From Cyanobacteriota bacterium (lineage in GTDB: Bacteria > Cyanobacteriota > Cyanobacteriia > CACIAM-69d): DNA of 64,000 nucleotides. The notes under the pieces were generated by a model. The model was not told where the DNA came from, ran no database searches, and was given only the letters and a program-made list of their open reading frames with translations. Of the stretch, positions 42,641 through 53,352 are shown one piece after another; the first letter of the stretch is position 1, and each line of letters starts with the position of its first letter. The stretch spans positions 62,001 through 126,000 of the forward strand of contig JAKRSF010000008.1 in assembly GCA_022402445.1 (NCBI GenBank), given 5' to 3'. Position numbers and translations under genes: made by a program.

Positions 42641-42666
42641 GGCAAAATTCGATGGATCCCGTTTCC

Positions 42667-43575
42667 CTATCCCTTAAACAGTCGCCGGAGCATCTGACGT
42701 AGGGGGGCAGATTTCGGCGGGGCCAGGGGCGATCGCGCCGGTTTTGGCTCCTGGAGATAGCGATAATGCTCCCAAATATCCCAGTAGGGGCAACCGGGTT
42801 GGATTTTGATACCCGCCCAGTGGAGATAGGGCACAGGTTTGTCCGCCCGAGGATCGAAGAGGCGATCGCCCCGCCATTCAAAATGACCGCTGCCCGCCCA
42901 ACTGCCCGCCCCCTTGTCCGGCCCCTGCACCAAATTGCGCCGATTAGGAAATTTTTTGAGGATGGCGTAGTTCATGATCGGCTGATCCGAGGTTTTCTGG
43001 GAAAAGTCAAAATACTCCGGATGGGCCGCGCATTCCCCAAAGGCCGTATATAAATCTGCCTCGGTCATCAGTCCTTTTTTTGAACCCCAAAGCCCCCCAT
43101 TAAAAATCCCCTTCAGCTCCTCCTCCGAGAAAACATTTAAGTCGAGAACCGCCGGACTAAACACATTTTTGATACCGCCCGCATGTTGATAGTCGCAGCA
43201 AATAAAATCAACCTCATCCAGGGCATCCATGAAGTTGGCGATTTTCTCGAAAACGACAATATCCGTGTCAATGTAGAGAAATCGCTCGAAGGGGCCAAAC
43301 CAGCAGGCTTGCTTACGAAATTGATTCGGGCGCGCAAAAAACTCGTCCCCGAAGATGGTTTGTAACTGTCGCGATAGGCGATCAATGAACTCCAAATCCT
43401 CATAGATCAACACCCCAAAGCGATCGCCCAGGATTTTCGCCACCTGCTGATAGTGATCGTCATAGGGGATGAGCATCACCGGCGTGTCGGGATCCGTGGC
43501 GCGGATGCTTTCGAGGAGGGCGATCGCATAGTCCGTGAAGCGATCGTTGGCCGTGATGTAAAAGCCGCGATTCAT
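42667..43575 (-). CDS. Glycosyltransferase-like protein (Npun_R2821/R2823 type)
   Basis: About 302 residues. It reads as a GT-A-fold protein of the type annotated in Nostoc as Npun_R2821/R2823. FYITANDRFTDYAIALLESI, MLIPYDD and RFLYIDTDIVVFE (the DxD metal motif) are followed by IFNGGLWGSKKGL and a HWAGIK segment. It is expected to transfer a sugar from a nucleotide donor, but acceptor and donor are unknown. ATG at 43575 is preferred over the TTG two codons upstream. The lysE-type gene follows at 26 bases. The family memory is mine and unchecked. Confidence 0.8.
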   Translation of the reverse strand: MNRGFYITANDRFTDYAIALLESIRATDPDTPVMLIPYDDHYQQVAKILGDRFGVLIYEDLEFIDRLSRQLQTIFGDEFFARPNQFRKQACWFGPFERFLYIDTDIVVFEKIANFMDALDEVDFICCDYQHAGGIKNVFSPAVLDLNVFSEEELKGIFNGGLWGSKKGLMTEADLYTAFGECAAHPEYFDFSQKTSDQPIMNYAILKKFPNRRNLVQGPDKGAGSWAGSGHFEWRGDRLFDPRADKPVPYLHWAGIKIQPGCPYWDIWEHYRYLQEPKPARSPLAPPKSAPLRQMLRRLFKG

Positions 43576-43765
43576 GGGCAATACGTCCTAGGGGCGAGAT
43601 CTGTGTGGATCATAATCCGTAAAAATGGCCGCGACCTGGCCGCTTCCATTGCCCATGGTACGGTTTGAGGCGACGCCGGTCGGGATTCTGAGCGGCCCCT
43701 AGCTCAACCAATCCGTGGCTCAATCCGTGGCCCAGTCTGTGGTCCAGTCTGGGGCTCAACGAAAA

Positions 43766-43800
43766 GGGCGACGATCGCGCGATCGTCGCCCCACTTTTTT
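43766..43800. terminator. Perfect hairpin terminator downstream of glutamate synthase
   Basis: A 26-base perfect palindrome (left half GGGCGACGATCGC) is followed by CACTTTTTT on the plus strand and by TTTT on the minus strand. It is centred on overlapping HIP1-like sequence. On the minus strand it lies 31 bases past the glutamate synthase stop, so it probably ends that gene's transcript; it can also act in the other direction. Confidence 0.85.
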
Positions 43801-43830
43801 AGACCCTAGGCCGGATTACCCAAAACCGCC

Positions 43831-46800
43831 CTAGACCTGGAGCGCCACCTTCGGCTCCGAGGACGCATTCGGGTTCGCCTCGGGAGAATCCGCCTCCGAC
43901 GGGGGCACCGCCTGCCAGAACTTGGGCAGCGCATTGGCCCAGTCCGCCAGAAGCGCCTTGGCCTTCGGACTACCGGTCTTCTCCGCGTGGGCTTCTAGGA
44001 GTGATTTCAGTTGCTCCTCGCCCGCCGGGGTGCAGACCCGCTGGACCTTGATGATTTCCGGGTTCACCTTTTCCGTAAAACTGCCGTCCTCATCCAGGAA
44101 GTAGGCCAGACCGCCGGTCATGCCCGCCCCCACGTTGCGGCCCACGCTGCCCAGGACCACGATCGTGCCGCCGGTCATGTATTCGCAGCAGTGGTCGCCC
44201 GCCCCTTCAATGACCGCTTGGCCCTTCGAGTTGCGGACGGCGAACCGTTCCCCGGCCCGCCCGTTGGCATAGAGGGTGCCGCCGGTGGCCCCATACAGGC
44301 AGGTGTTGCCCAGGATGGCGTTGTCCGCCGGATCGAAGGTGGCGATCGCGGGGGGCCGGATGATGATTTCGCCGCCGTTCATGCCCTTGCCCACGTAGTC
44401 ATTGGCCTCGCCGTGCAGGTCTAGGGTCATGCCCAGGACGTTGAAGGCCCCGAAGCTTTGGCCCGCACTGCCGGTGAATTGCAGGTGGATTTGCCCCTCG
44501 AAGCCGTTGTTGCCGTAGAGCTGGGCGATGCGACCGGCGATGCGCGCGCCGACGGAGCGATCGGTATTGACGATCGCCGTGGCCTTGCGGAGGCTGCCCT
44601 GGTTACGGATGGCGGTTTGGAGGGCATCGTCCGCCAGGAGGGCATTGTCGAGCACCACGCCGTTGCTGTGGGGGCGGGCCTCGTGGTTGAGCCAGGTGCG
44701 ATCGCTGCGGGTATCGGGCAGATCCGTCAATACCGACAGGTCAATGGCCTGGGTCTTGGTGAGGGCCACATCCGACCGCACCGCCAGCAGATCCGCCCGC
44801 CCAATGATTTCCCCAAGGCTGCGGTAGCCCAGGTGGGCCAGGAGCGATCGCACCTCCTGGGCCACGAAGTAGAAGAAATTCACCACCCGTTCAGGGATAC
44901 CGGGGAACCGCTCCCGCAGGCGCTCCTGTTGGGTGGCGACGCCGACGGGGCAGGCATTGGTGTGGCAAACGCGGGCCATGATGCAGCCCTCGGCGATCAT
45001 GGCGATCGTGCCGAAGCCGTACTCCTCACCCCCCATCAGGGCACCCATCAGCACATCCCAGCCGGTTTTGAAGCCCCCATCGACCCGCAGAATGGCGCGA
45101 TCGCGGAGTTTGTTCTCCATCAGGATGCGATGAACTTCCGCTAGGCCCAATTCCCACGGGCTGCCCGCGTGCTTAATCGAGCTCAGGGGCGAGGCACCGG
45201 TGCCGCCGTCGTGGCCGGAAATTTGGATCACATCCGCATTGGCCTTGGCGACCCCCGCCGCGATCGTGCCGATGCCGATTTCCGCCACCAGCTTCACGGA
45301 CACCTTCGCCTTGGGATTGATCTGGTGCAGATCAAAGATCAACTGGGCTAGATCCTCAATCGAATAGATGTCGTGGTGGGGCGGCGGCGAAATCAGCGTC
45401 ACTCCGGGCTTCGAGCGGCGCAGCATGGCAATGTAGGCGCTCACCTTCTTGCCGGGAAGCTGGCCCCCTTCGCCCGGTTTTGCCCCCTGCGCCACCTTAA
45501 TTTCAATCTGGTCCGCGCTCATGAGGTACTCCGGCGTCACGCCAAAGCGCCCCGAGGCCACCTGTTTAATGGCAGAACTGGCGGTATCGCCGTTACGTAG
45601 ACCGCGCAGGTAGGGGAACGTGGGGGAAATGCCGTTGGCGTCCACATCCGCGATCGGCTGATAGCGCTTGGGATCCTCGCCCCCTTCCCCGGAGTTCGAT
45701 CGCCCCCCGATGCGGTTCATGGCGATCGCGAGGGTCTCATGGGCCTCGGGCGAGAGGGCACCGAGGGACATGCCCCCCGTGCAGAACCGCTTACAAATTT
45801 CCTCGATCGACTCCACCTCATCAATGGAAATGGGGGCGCGATCGCTCTTGAACTCCAGCAGATCCCGCAGGGCCGTGGGGGTGCGCCCTTGGAGGTACTT
45901 TTTGTACACGTCGTAATGGTTGTAGGCATCCTGGGGCAGGTCATCCCCCTTCCAGGCCCCCGTCGCCGTCTGGGACTCGAAGCCGCTGACGGCCTTGTGG
46001 AGCGCCTTCGCCATTTCGGGGGAATTCATGTGATATTCGCCCCCCTTGCGGTACTGGACGAAGCCCATGTTTTCCAGGCGCGTCGCCGTCAGTTCCGGGA
46101 ACGCCGCCGCATGGAACGACGAGGTTTCCCGCGCCAGATCCGCCAGGCCGATGCCCCCAATGCGGGACGTGGTGCCCACAAACGACGTATCGAGCAGTTC
46201 GCGGCCAATGCCGATCGCCTCGAAGATCTGCGCCCCGTGGTAGCTCGCCAGCAGTGAGATCCCCATCTTCGACAGGATTTTGAGTAAACCCGCCTCAACG
46301 GCACTGCGGTAATTGTCCTGGGCCTGCTCGATGGTGACGGCGGGCAATTTGCCCTGCTCCATCAGCTTTTGGATCCGGGCATCCCCCCACCAGTGGCGGG
46401 CCGATTCCAACGCCAGATAGGGACACACGGCGCTGGCCCCATAGCCCACCAGGCAGGCGAAATGGTGCGTGCTCCAGCATTGGGCCGTGTCCACCACCAG
46501 GGACACCTTCATGCGCAGGCCGTGGCGGATCAGGTGATGGTGAACCGCTCCCACCGCCGCCAGGGGGGGAATATAGGTGGTTTCGGCGGAAATGTCCCCC
46601 TCGCGATCGCTCAGGATCAGGATTTCAGCACCGTCTTTCACCGCCGCCGCCGCGCGATCGCACAGGGCCGCGATCGCCGGTTTCAGGCCCGCCGGCCCAT
46701 CCGCCAAACTGTACAGGGTCGAAAGGGTCGTCACCCCAAAGCCCGACCCTTGGATCCAGGCCAACTCCCCATCATTGAGCACCGGCGACGCCAGTTTGAG

Positions 46801-48606
46801 TAAACGCGCCCCCTCCGGCCCAATCTGCAACAGATTATGGCGACGGCCCAGGTGCATCTCCAGCGACATCACCAGCTTCTCCCGCAGGGGATCAATCGGC
46901 GGATTGGTCACCTGGGCAAAGCGCTGCTTGAAATAGTCATAGAGCAAGTGCGGCTTCGTCGAAAGCACCGCCAGGGGAATGTCATCCCCCATGCAGAACG
47001 TGGCCTCCTTACCGCCGCTGGCCATGTCGGCAATGACCATCTCCACATCTTCCGCCGTATAGCCAAAGGCCGTCTGCCGTTGCAGCAGGGCCGGAGCCCC
47101 CAACTGCGGCTGGGCCGGAAAACCCTGGGGCTCCAGCACCTTCTGATGATCCCGCAGCCATTCGCCGTAGGGATGCTGGCGGGCCACCCGCTCCTTGAGA
47201 TCCCAATTTTTCAAAATCTCGTGGTTCACCAGATCCAGGGCGATCGCCTGACCCGGCCCCAGCCGCCCCTTCTCAATAATCGCGGCCTCATCCACGGGCA
47301 CCGTCCCCGCCTCGGACCCCACGATTAAATAATCATCCTTCGTGATGCAATAGCGGGCGGGCCGCAGACCGTTGCGATCGAGCGTCGCCCCCACGATCTT
47401 GCCATCGCTAAAGGCCAGCAGCGCCGGACCATCCCACGACTCCTGAATGCCCCGGTTGTAGTTGTAATAGTCCACAATTTCCGGGTGATCCTTCAGATCC
47501 GGCTGGTTCTCATAGGCTTCCGGCACCAGGGTCGTCACCGCCTCCAGCAGACTGCGGCCCGATCGCACCAGCAGTTCCAGGGAATTATCCAGGTTCGCCG
47601 AATCGCTATTTTCGTAGCTCACCACCGGCTTGAGGTCCGCCAACTGGGCCTCCGTCCACACCGGATGGGCCAGATCCGACTGGCGCGCCAGCATCCAGTT
47701 CAGATTCCCCAGCAGGGTATTAATTTCGCCATTGTGGCCCAACAGGCGCATGGGCTGGGCCAGGGGCCAGCGGGGCATGGTGTTGGTGCTGAAACGGCGG
47801 TGGTAGAGGGCAAAGGGGCTGACGTAGGCCGGGTTGGTCAGATCCTGATAGAACTGGGGCAACACCACCGATCGCACCATGCCCTTGTAGACCACCGTGT
47901 AGGTGGACATGGAGCAAATGTAGAAGCCCAGGGACTGGGACGGCACCTTGTCCGGATCGTGGCCCAGGGCCGCCACCACCGCATTGCCGATGCGCCGCCG
48001 CACCCGGTAGAGTCGGCGATCGAGCCCATCCCCCACCAGGGGCTCATCCCCCACGGACTCCAGGATCGCCTGCTCAATGCGGGGCAGATTTTCGAGGGCC
48101 TGCTCCCCCAGCACCGACGGATCCGTTGGCACCACCCGCCAGCCCAGGAGCTTCAGATCATTGTCCGCGCAGGCTTGCCCAAAGGCCGATCGCGCCGCCG
48201 CCGCCTGGGCCTCATCCTGGGGCAAAAACACCATCGCCAGGGCCGATCGCGCCGGGACAACCTCAATCCCCTGCGCCGCCCCCCAGGTTTGCAGCAGCGC
48301 CCAGGGAATCGCCGTCATGATCCCCGCCCCATCGCCCGAATCGCGATCGGCACTGCACCCGCCCCGATGCTCCATGCACCCCAGGGCGATCGTCGCCTTT
48401 TTAACCAGGTCATGGCTCGCCTCGGCCCGACGATGGGCAATGAACCCCACCCCACAAGCGTCGCGCTCCTCCGTCAGGTAGCGAGGCCCCTGGTCCGGCA
48501 TCGGCGGCAGGGGATTATCGGGAATAGCCTCCGAGAACCCAGCCCCGATTGCCATCGGCTGGCCGGCCATCGGAAAAACGTTTGCTCGATTCGTGCGATC
48601 GCTCAT
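43831..48606 (-). CDS. glsF: Ferredoxin-dependent glutamate synthase
   Basis: 1591 residues. It makes two glutamate from glutamine and 2-oxoglutarate with reduced ferredoxin, the second step of ammonium assimilation and photorespiratory nitrogen recycling. The class II glutaminase begins at Cys51 ([13 protein letters not shown]) after an N-terminal propeptide. The FMN/synthase barrel contains [17 protein letters not shown]. The iron-sulphur cluster ligands are in [15 protein letters not shown] (C-x5-C-x4-C). The C-terminal Gly-rich beta-helix follows. The length fits the ferredoxin type (about 1550), and no NADPH-binding small subunit is adjacent. A strong hairpin terminator stands downstream. 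Confidence 0.97.
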   Translation of the reverse strand: MSDRTNRANVFPMAGQPMAIGAGFSEAIPDNPLPPMPDQGPRYLTEERDACGVGFIAHRRAEASHDLVKKATIALGCMEHRGGCSADRDSGDGAGIMTAIPWALLQTWGAAQGIEVVPARSALAMVFLPQDEAQAAAARSAFGQACADNDLKLLGWRVVPTDPSVLGEQALENLPRIEQAILESVGDEPLVGDGLDRRLYRVRRRIGNAVVAALGHDPDKVPSQSLGFYICSMSTYTVVYKGMVRSVVLPQFYQDLTNPAYVSPFALYHRRFSTNTMPRWPLAQPMRLLGHNGEINTLLGNLNWMLARQSDLAHPVWTEAQLADLKPVVSYENSDSANLDNSLELLVRSGRSLLEAVTTLVPEAYENQPDLKDHPEIVDYYNYNRGIQESWDGPALLAFSDGKIVGATLDRNGLRPARYCITKDDYLIVGSEAGTVPVDEAAIIEKGRLGPGQAIALDLVNHEILKNWDLKERVARQHPYGEWLRDHQKVLEPQGFPAQPQLGAPALLQRQTAFGYTAEDVEMVIADMASGGKEATFCMGDDIPLAVLSTKPHLLYDYFKQRFAQVTNPPIDPLREKLVMSLEMHLGRRHNLLQIGPEGARLLKLASPVLNDGELAWIQGSGFGVTTLSTLYSLADGPAGLKPAIAALCDRAAAAVKDGAEILILSDREGDISAETTYIPPLAAVGAVHHHLIRHGLRMKVSLVVDTAQCWSTHHFACLVGYGASAVCPYLALESARHWWGDARIQKLMEQGKLPAVTIEQAQDNYRSAVEAGLLKILSKMGISLLASYHGAQIFEAIGIGRELLDTSFVGTTSRIGGIGLADLARETSSFHAAAFPELTATRLENMGFVQYRKGGEYHMNSPEMAKALHKAVSGFESQTATGAWKGDDLPQDAYNHYDVYKKYLQGRTPTALRDLLEFKSDRAPISIDEVESIEEICKRFCTGGMSLGALSPEAHETLAIAMNRIGGRSNSGEGGEDPKRYQPIADVDANGISPTFPYLRGLRNGDTASSAIKQVASGRFGVTPEYLMSADQIEIKVAQGAKPGEGGQLPGKKVSAYIAMLRRSKPGVTLISPPPHHDIYSIEDLAQLIFDLHQINPKAKVSVKLVAEIGIGTIAAGVAKANADVIQISGHDGGTGASPLSSIKHAGSPWELGLAEVHRILMENKLRDRAILRVDGGFKTGWDVLMGALMGGEEYGFGTIAMIAEGCIMARVCHTNACPVGVATQQERLRERFPGIPERVVNFFYFVAQEVRSLLAHLGYRSLGEIIGRADLLAVRSDVALTKTQAIDLSVLTDLPDTRSDRTWLNHEARPHSNGVVLDNALLADDALQTAIRNQGSLRKATAIVNTDRSVGARIAGRIAQLYGNNGFEGQIHLQFTGSAGQSFGAFNVLGMTLDLHGEANDYVGKGMNGGEIIIRPPAIATFDPADNAILGNTCLYGATGGTLYANGRAGERFAVRNSKGQAVIEGAGDHCCEYMTGGTIVVLGSVGRNVGAGMTGGLAYFLDEDGSFTEKVNPEIIKVQRVCTPAGEEQLKSLLEAHAEKTGSPKAKALLADWANALPKFWQAVPPSEADSPEANPNASSEPKVALQV

Positions 48607-49360
48607 GGTGGTTTCAGATCTTTACGGTGTCGGGTCTAGAACCGTCAGCATCAGGCCAACGGGCGGCTATCAGGCGGGCACGGTCCCCAGGGGAGCTATT
48701 GCCAGAGGGTTGATAACCTAGGACAATTGGTAGTCGGCTACCCAAAAGGTAAAAAGAACTACCGCCCCTTTCGGGGATTCATGCGGGGCCATAGGCAAGG
48801 GGGCACCGGGGTGCCAAGGGCGATGGATCGGATGGGTTCGTGGCCGTCAGGGGGCACAGAAACACAGGCAGTGCCGGGGCAGCGCGGGGGGACTGGGGGA
48901 AACGTCGGGGCTTCTGACCCAGGAACAGGCGGCCTTAGCAGCAGCTTGCGGATCTAGTGGATCTAAGAGTATGGGGCACGGAGACGGGTTAGGGCAACTG
49001 GCCGGGACGTTTACGCGATATCCCCGAGGACATCGGGGGGGCGGCGGGGGCACGATGGCAATGGCCCGCGATCGCGGGGGAGCAACGGCCTAGGGTAATC
49101 GGCGCGGGGTCGCCGCCGCCATCGCTCCGACGGGGCCGGAGGGTTGCCCGTGCAGACTGATCGCGCAGGCGGTCCGATGACAGTCCATGGCGCGGTGGCG
49201 TCAGTCGCTTGTTTCGCTTGGGTTACGCGCGACTAAAGACCGGTCCTGAGGGCGGCATATATCGTACGACGATTGTAGATAGATCTGCGTAATCTAGACC
49301 ACATTCCCCCCTGAAACTTCCGGCTCGGGCGCTGGGGGGGCCGCCCCGGTGGCGCGGGGC
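48607..49360. other. Large intergenic region between glutamate synthase and VOC genes
   Basis: 754 bases without a supported gene. On the minus strand the first part is the glutamate synthase promoter/5' leader. It contains a compact hairpin (GGTAG-TCGG-CTACC at 48729-48742, with a UNCG-type loop) and a second stem CCCC-TTTC-GGGG at 48765-48776. Around 49255-49305 the DNA is A+T-rich (TATATCGTACGACGATTG). No tRNA or known RNA could be placed. Confidence 0.35.
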
Positions 49361-49819
49361 CTAGGGGGCATCATCGCGCAGGTTAGGGTTGGTGCCCAGC
49401 TCCCGCAGCAGTTCAATGGGCAGGCCGTCGCGATCGGCGATGAAGGCCACCTCATAAATTGTCGCGCCGATCGCCTGCTGCCGGGGGCTCAGCAAAATCT
49501 TCAGCGGTCCCGCATCGGCGGCCTGGAGGCGATCGCCCAGGTCCGTCAGCCAATCCCCCAAGCCCGAAGCCTTGCCCAACCGCTCCGGCGACACATCTAG
49601 GGATAGGTGGTAGTAGCCCACATAGCCCTCATCCCCGAACGGGTCCGGGCAATGGACCGGCTGGGGCACTTCAATTAATTCCAGCCGCCCCCCAAAGCCC
49701 TCCATCCAACAGGCCAGGGTCATGCCCGCCGTGAACCGCTCCGTCACCCGATAGCCCAGGGTTTCGTAGAAGGGCAAGGATCGGTGGATATTGGCGGTGC
49801 GGATCGAAACGTGGTGCAT
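49361..49819 (-). CDS. VOC/glyoxalase-fold protein
   Basis: 152 residues with two beta-alpha-beta-beta-beta units of the vicinal-oxygen-chelate fold: MHHVSIRTANIHRSLPFYETLGY at the start, LELIEVP, YYHLSLDVS and VAFIADRDGLPIELL at the end. Metal-ligand candidates are the first His, a central Glu, a His in the second unit and the final Glu, as in glyoxalase I. It could detoxify methylglyoxal, but other dioxygenase or resistance activities share the fold. The ATG at 49819 fits the family start. It is alone between repeats. Confidence 0.82.
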   Translation of the reverse strand: MHHVSIRTANIHRSLPFYETLGYRVTERFTAGMTLACWMEGFGGRLELIEVPQPVHCPDPFGDEGYVGYYHLSLDVSPERLGKASGLGDWLTDLGDRLQAADAGPLKILLSPRQQAIGATIYEVAFIADRDGLPIELLRELGTNPNLRDDAP

Positions 49820-49880
49820 GGGGCAAGGGCGCAGCGGATTGCTTGGCGGGCTTAGGGGCAAATCAAATCAATAATTAATG

Positions 49881-50090
49881 GTAGGGTGCGTTCGGTAGCG
49901 GCCAAATCAACGCGATCGCGTATCTACCCCGAACGCACCGGCCATCCCGGATCAACGCGATCGCCAAGACCAACCCAGAATTCCGGTGATATGGATCGGT
50001 AACATAGATTGATCGATGCCATTCAAAGGGGGCGGTGCGTTCGCATGGGCACCCTTTCAGTGAAAATCAACCGGGGCGAACGCACCCTAC
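49881..50090. repeat. Two hairpin repeat units of the GGTGCGTTCG family, arranged as inverted outer ends
   Basis: The ends GTAGGGTGCGTTC (49881-49893) and GAACGCACCCTAC (50078-50090) are exact reverse complements. Inside, GAACGCACC at 49931-49939 and GGTGCGTTCG at 50034-50043 make two nested hairpins, each about 60 bases, separated by about 90 bases. A third relative is at 16641-16704. The 210-base block looks like a small non-coding (MITE-like) element with no open frame. Confidence 0.8.
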
Positions 50091-50142
50091 CGGCGGCCTA
50101 TTGATTATTGAATGCGGTGGGGCAGCGACCAGTCCAACCAAG

Positions 50143-50664
50143 CTATTCAAAGAGGCGAAAGTAGGGATAGCGGATGGGCACGCCCGGTTCCTTATCGAGG
50201 GTGAAATTGATGGTTTTCCAGCGGGGATCCTCGTCCGGCGAGGGGCCAAACTCCACCGGCAGGCCATACAGGCGCGGCGGGGAGGCGGCGGGTGTCGGGT
50301 CCGCGTGGGGGCCGTGGGGGGTGCTGCGTTCGAGGTAGGTGCGCAGGAGGGCTTGGTAGCGGCGGGCGACGATGATGCGCGTGGCCCGGTAGCCTTCGGT
50401 GTAGAGGCGATCGAGGGCCTCATGGATTTCAAAGCGGATGCCGTCCGGGTGGGTGTGCTGGCGGTACCATTCCCCTTCCCACTGTCGCCATTGGCGGCTG
50501 GACTGGAGGTGGACCAGTTCGCCGGTGTCGGGGTTGGCTTCAAAGGCTCCGTGGCGCTGGCAGAGGTAGGTGTCGGTGAGGGTGAGGGCGGCGATTTTTT
50601 GGTGGCAGTGGGGGCACTCGATCTCGGGGCCGAAGATTGGATACTGTAGGGCTGGATTGAGCAT
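50143..50664 (-). CDS. TIGR02652-type cyanobacterial protein of unknown function
   Basis: 173 residues. Residues 15-45 have a CPHC...C pattern like a zinc ribbon (IECPHCHQKI and YLCQRHGAF). Then come VHLQSSRQWRQWEGEWYRQH, HEALDRLYTEGYRATRIIVA and a C-terminal FGPSPDEDPRWKTINF segment. The order agrees with the uncharacterised cyanobacterial family TIGR02652, as I recall it. The Pro-rich loop near 130-140 is variable. It is a lone gene on the minus strand, divergent from the gamma-carbonic-anhydrase-like gene. The function is unknown. Confidence 0.82.
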   Translation of the reverse strand: MLNPALQYPIFGPEIECPHCHQKIAALTLTDTYLCQRHGAFEANPDTGELVHLQSSRQWRQWEGEWYRQHTHPDGIRFEIHEALDRLYTEGYRATRIIVARRYQALLRTYLERSTPHGPHADPTPAASPPRLYGLPVEFGPSPDEDPRWKTINFTLDKEPGVPIRYPYFRLFE

Positions 50665-50812
50665 GGTTAAGACGGTTCAGTTAACCCTAGGGGCGATCCG
50701 GCGCGCGGGGGATGGTCGTGGCGGGGGAGGCGGCGGGGGCCGGGGTTTGACCATCTGGATTTCGGTTGGTCTCATTATAACGGGGGGGCTTTGGGGGGCT
50801 AGGCGGGGCGAC

Positions 50813-50838
50813 GGGTGAGGGCTTTGCCCTGATCGCGG
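50813..50838. repeat. Second copy of GGGTGRGGGCTTTGCCC hairpin
   Basis: GGGTGAGGGCTTTGCCCT then GATCGCGG nearly repeats the sequence at 11818-11843. It lies between the TIGR02652 gene and the gamma-carbonic-anhydrase-like gene. Confidence 0.5.
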
Positions 50839-50879
50839 CGGTGGGCGATGAAAATTGGGTTTTAGGTGGAGGGATAGCC

Positions 50880-51494
50880 ATGGTGATGGGTGTGGATTTG
50901 GTGGGGATGTTGGTGGGGCAGTTGCTCGGCGATCTGGTGGATGAGTTGGTGGATGAGTCGGAGACTGGGGGGGCGATCGCGGTGGGGCCGTGGCCTGCGC
51001 CGGATGTGTCGAATGCGGCGTTTGTGGCTCCGACGGCGACGGTGATGGGGCGCGTCAGCGTGGGGGCGGAGGTGAGCATTTGGTATGGGGCGGTGGTGCG
51101 GGGGGATGTGTCGGAGATTGTCCTGGGCGATCGCGTGAATATCCAAGACGGGGCGGTGCTCCATGGGGATGCGGGGGAGCCGACGGTGTTGGCGGCGGAT
51201 GTGACGGTGGGCCACCGGGCGGTGATCCATTCGGCCCAGATTGGGCGGGGCTGCATTGTGGGGATGGGGGCGATCGTGCTCAATGGGGTGCGGGTGGGGG
51301 CGGGCAGTGTGATTGGGGCGGGGGCGGTGGTGACGAAGGATGTGCCGCCGCGATCGCTGGTGCTGGGGGTGCCTGCCAAGGTGGTGCGGGAGTTGCCGGA
51401 GACGGCCATCGAGGAGGCGATCGCCCACGCGGCCAAGTATGTGCAGCTCGCCCGATGCCATGGGGGGACGGGGACGGATCCGGGGTTTGCCTAG
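50880..51494 (+). CDS. Gamma-carbonic-anhydrase-like left-handed beta-helix protein
   Basis: 204 residues. The core is a hexapeptide-repeat left-handed beta-helix ([40 protein letters not shown]). The three metal His are retained (LHGD, then VGHRAVIH) with Arg and Gln neighbours, so gamma-class carbonic anhydrase or a related metalloprotein is possible. The N-terminal 40 residues form an extra amphipathic helix ([20 protein letters not shown]) not in the minimal fold. ATG at 50880 with GGAGGG 6 bases before is the best start. Hydration of CO2 is plausible in this cell, but activity is not provable from sequence. Confidence 0.82.
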   Translation: MVMGVDLVGMLVGQLLGDLVDELVDESETGGAIAVGPWPAPDVSNAAFVAPTATVMGRVSVGAEVSIWYGAVVRGDVSEIVLGDRVNIQDGAVLHGDAGEPTVLAADVTVGHRAVIHSAQIGRGCIVGMGAIVLNGVRVGAGSVIGAGAVVTKDVPPRSLVLGVPAKVVRELPETAIEEAIAHAAKYVQLARCHGGTGTDPGFA

Positions 51495-51701
51495 GCAGCG
51501 CGCGATCGCGCAGGGGATCGGGGCAAAATTCACGATCCCAAACCGGACCAATTGCAGGAAAATAGGAAGGATGACGGTTTCAACGCAGGGACGCTCACCG
51601 TGGCCCCCGCGTCCATCGGGGGTGATGCTCGTTTGTTTGGTTATCCCCGAGATCCCTTAGCCTGCTAATTTTGAGAAGCTTCGATTCAGGAGAAGAGCGA
51701 T

Positions 51702-51824
51702 ATGGATTTTGATTGGCGCATTGTTGCGGTCCTCGGGCCGGTGATCCTGGCCGCAAGCTGGGCTGCGTTTAATATTGCTTCCGCTGCGATCGAGCAGATC
51801 CGCCGCCAACTCGGCAATAACTAG
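51702..51824 (+). CDS. psbY: Photosystem II protein PsbY
   Basis: 40 residues with one transmembrane helix ([19 protein letters not shown]), MDFDWR at the front and AIEQIRRQL at the end. PsbY is a small peripheral subunit near cytochrome b559. Start DWR and the NI-x-x-A helix end are typical. AGGAG at 51688-51692 stands 9 bases before the ATG. It is a small independent gene between the gamma-carbonic-anhydrase-like gene and folC. Confidence 0.92.
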   Translation: MDFDWRIVAVLGPVILAASWAAFNIASAAIEQIRRQLGNN

Positions 51825-51930
51825 GGTTGCGGGATAGGGTTTCGGGACCGCTACGCGATCGCGCGGCGGTCTAGGGCGGCTGGGTTGCGTTGGTGCGGCC
51901 CAGCCGTTTGCCGTTGGGACAGTTGGAACG

Positions 51931-53352
51931 ATGGACAGGGCGACAGGAATAGGCATCCGTGGCACGGGAACGGGGGACGATATGGCGGATTTGGCGCAGG
52001 ATCAGGGGCAACGGACGGCGGAGCAACGGCTGACGGAGCGGTTGGCGGCCCTGCGACCGGCCCGGGTGGATCTGGGGCTCGATCGCATGGAACGGCTGCT
52101 GGCGGCGCTGGGCAATCCCCAGGGGCAGGTGCCGATCGCCCATGTGGCGGGTACGAATGGCAAGGGATCCACCTGCGCGGCGATCGCGGCGATCGCGTCG
52201 GCGGCGGGCTATCGCACGGGGCGCTACACGTCTCCTCATCTGGTGTCCTGGACGGAGCGCATTTGTATTGATGGGGCCGCGATCGCGCCGACGGTTTTTT
52301 TAGAGCTTTTGGAAGAGGTGCTGGCGGCCAGTGAGGCCCTGGCGCAGGAGGATGAAGCCCTGTTCCCGACCCAGTTTGAACTGGTGACGGCGGTGGCGTG
52401 GCTGCACTTCGCCCGTCAGGGGGTGGATCTGGCGGTGATGGAGGTGGGGCTGGGGGGGCGGCTGGATGCGACGAATGTGTGCGATCGCCCGCTGGTGACG
52501 GCGATCGTGTCCATTTCCCGGGACCATTGGCAGGTGTTGGGGGATTCGATCGCGGCGATCGCCACGGAAAAGGCGGGCATCATGAAGGCCCAGGTGCCCA
52601 CGGTCATCGGCCCACTGCCCCCGGCGGCCCGGAAGGTGGTGCGCGATCGCGCGGCGGCCCTGCCCTGCCCGGTGATCGAAGCGGTCCCGGCGGTGCCCAT
52701 TGATCCGCCCCGGGATGCCACCGTGGGTACCTGGATGGATTGGGTGGAGGCGTCGGAGGTGGCCTATCCCCTCGCCCTGACCGGCCAGGTGCAGCGCCAA
52801 AATTCCGCCGTGGCGATCGCCATGGTCCAGCAACTGCAAGCCCAAGGGTTTGACCGCATCGACACCGCCGCCATCCAAACGGGTATGGCCCAGGTGACCT
52901 GGCCCGGACGGATGCAGTGGGTCACCTGGCGCAATCGTCTGCTGCTGGTGGACGGAGCCCACAACCGCGATGCCGCCGATGCCCTGCGGCTCCATGTCGA
53001 TGGCCTCATGCGGGGGGAAACCGCCTGGGTGATGGGCGTCATGGCCACCAAGGACTATCGCGGCCTGTTTGAAAGCCTCCTGCGCCCGGACGATCGCCTC
53101 TACCTGGTGCCGATTCCCGACCACGCGGGCATGGATCCAAAGGAACTCGCCGCGATCGCCCTAGAAATCTGCCCCGAACTGCGCGACTGCCAGACCTTTG
53201 ATGACCTCGACGGGGCGATCTCCGCCGCCTTCACCCCGCCCCCCCACACCACCCAAGATCCAGAACTCCAGGCCCTCGTGGTCCTGTGCGGTTCCCTCTA
53301 TCTGGTGGGGCGATTCCTCGGTGACCTCGCCCAGAAAACCAACCAACCGTAG
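51931..53352 (+). CDS. folC: Bifunctional dihydrofolate/folylpolyglutamate synthase
   Basis: 473 residues at most. It adds glutamate to dihydropteroate and then to folates. The Mur-ligase-type fold shows the P-loop AHVAGTNGKGSTCA, the TSPHLVSWTERI segment, and MEVGLGGRLDATNV with conserved metal and substrate residues. The C-terminal domain contains VDGAHNRDAADAL. The true start may be ATG 51982 (MADLAQ), which has GGGGGA before it; the first 17 residues lack conservation. The gene faces the cupA gene, with a repeat pair in between. Confidence 0.93.
   Translation: MDRATGIGIRGTGTGDDMADLAQDQGQRTAEQRLTERLAALRPARVDLGLDRMERLLAALGNPQGQVPIAHVAGTNGKGSTCAAIAAIASAAGYRTGRYTSPHLVSWTERICIDGAAIAPTVFLELLEEVLAASEALAQEDEALFPTQFELVTAVAWLHFARQGVDLAVMEVGLGGRLDATNVCDRPLVTAIVSISRDHWQVLGDSIAAIATEKAGIMKAQVPTVIGPLPPAARKVVRDRAAALPCPVIEAVPAVPIDPPRDATVGTWMDWVEASEVAYPLALTGQVQRQNSAVAIAMVQQLQAQGFDRIDTAAIQTGMAQVTWPGRMQWVTWRNRLLLVDGAHNRDAADALRLHVDGLMRGETAWVMGVMATKDYRGLFESLLRPDDRLYLVPIPDHAGMDPKELAAIALEICPELRDCQTFDDLDGAISAAFTPPPHTTQDPELQALVVLCGSLYLVGRFLGDLAQKTNQP

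Noticed and set aside
48729-48742. Possible NtcA site (GTA...TAC) upstream of glutamate synthase
   Set aside because: GTA and TAC are 6 bases apart, not 8, and the sequence is better explained as a hairpin stem with a tetraloop.
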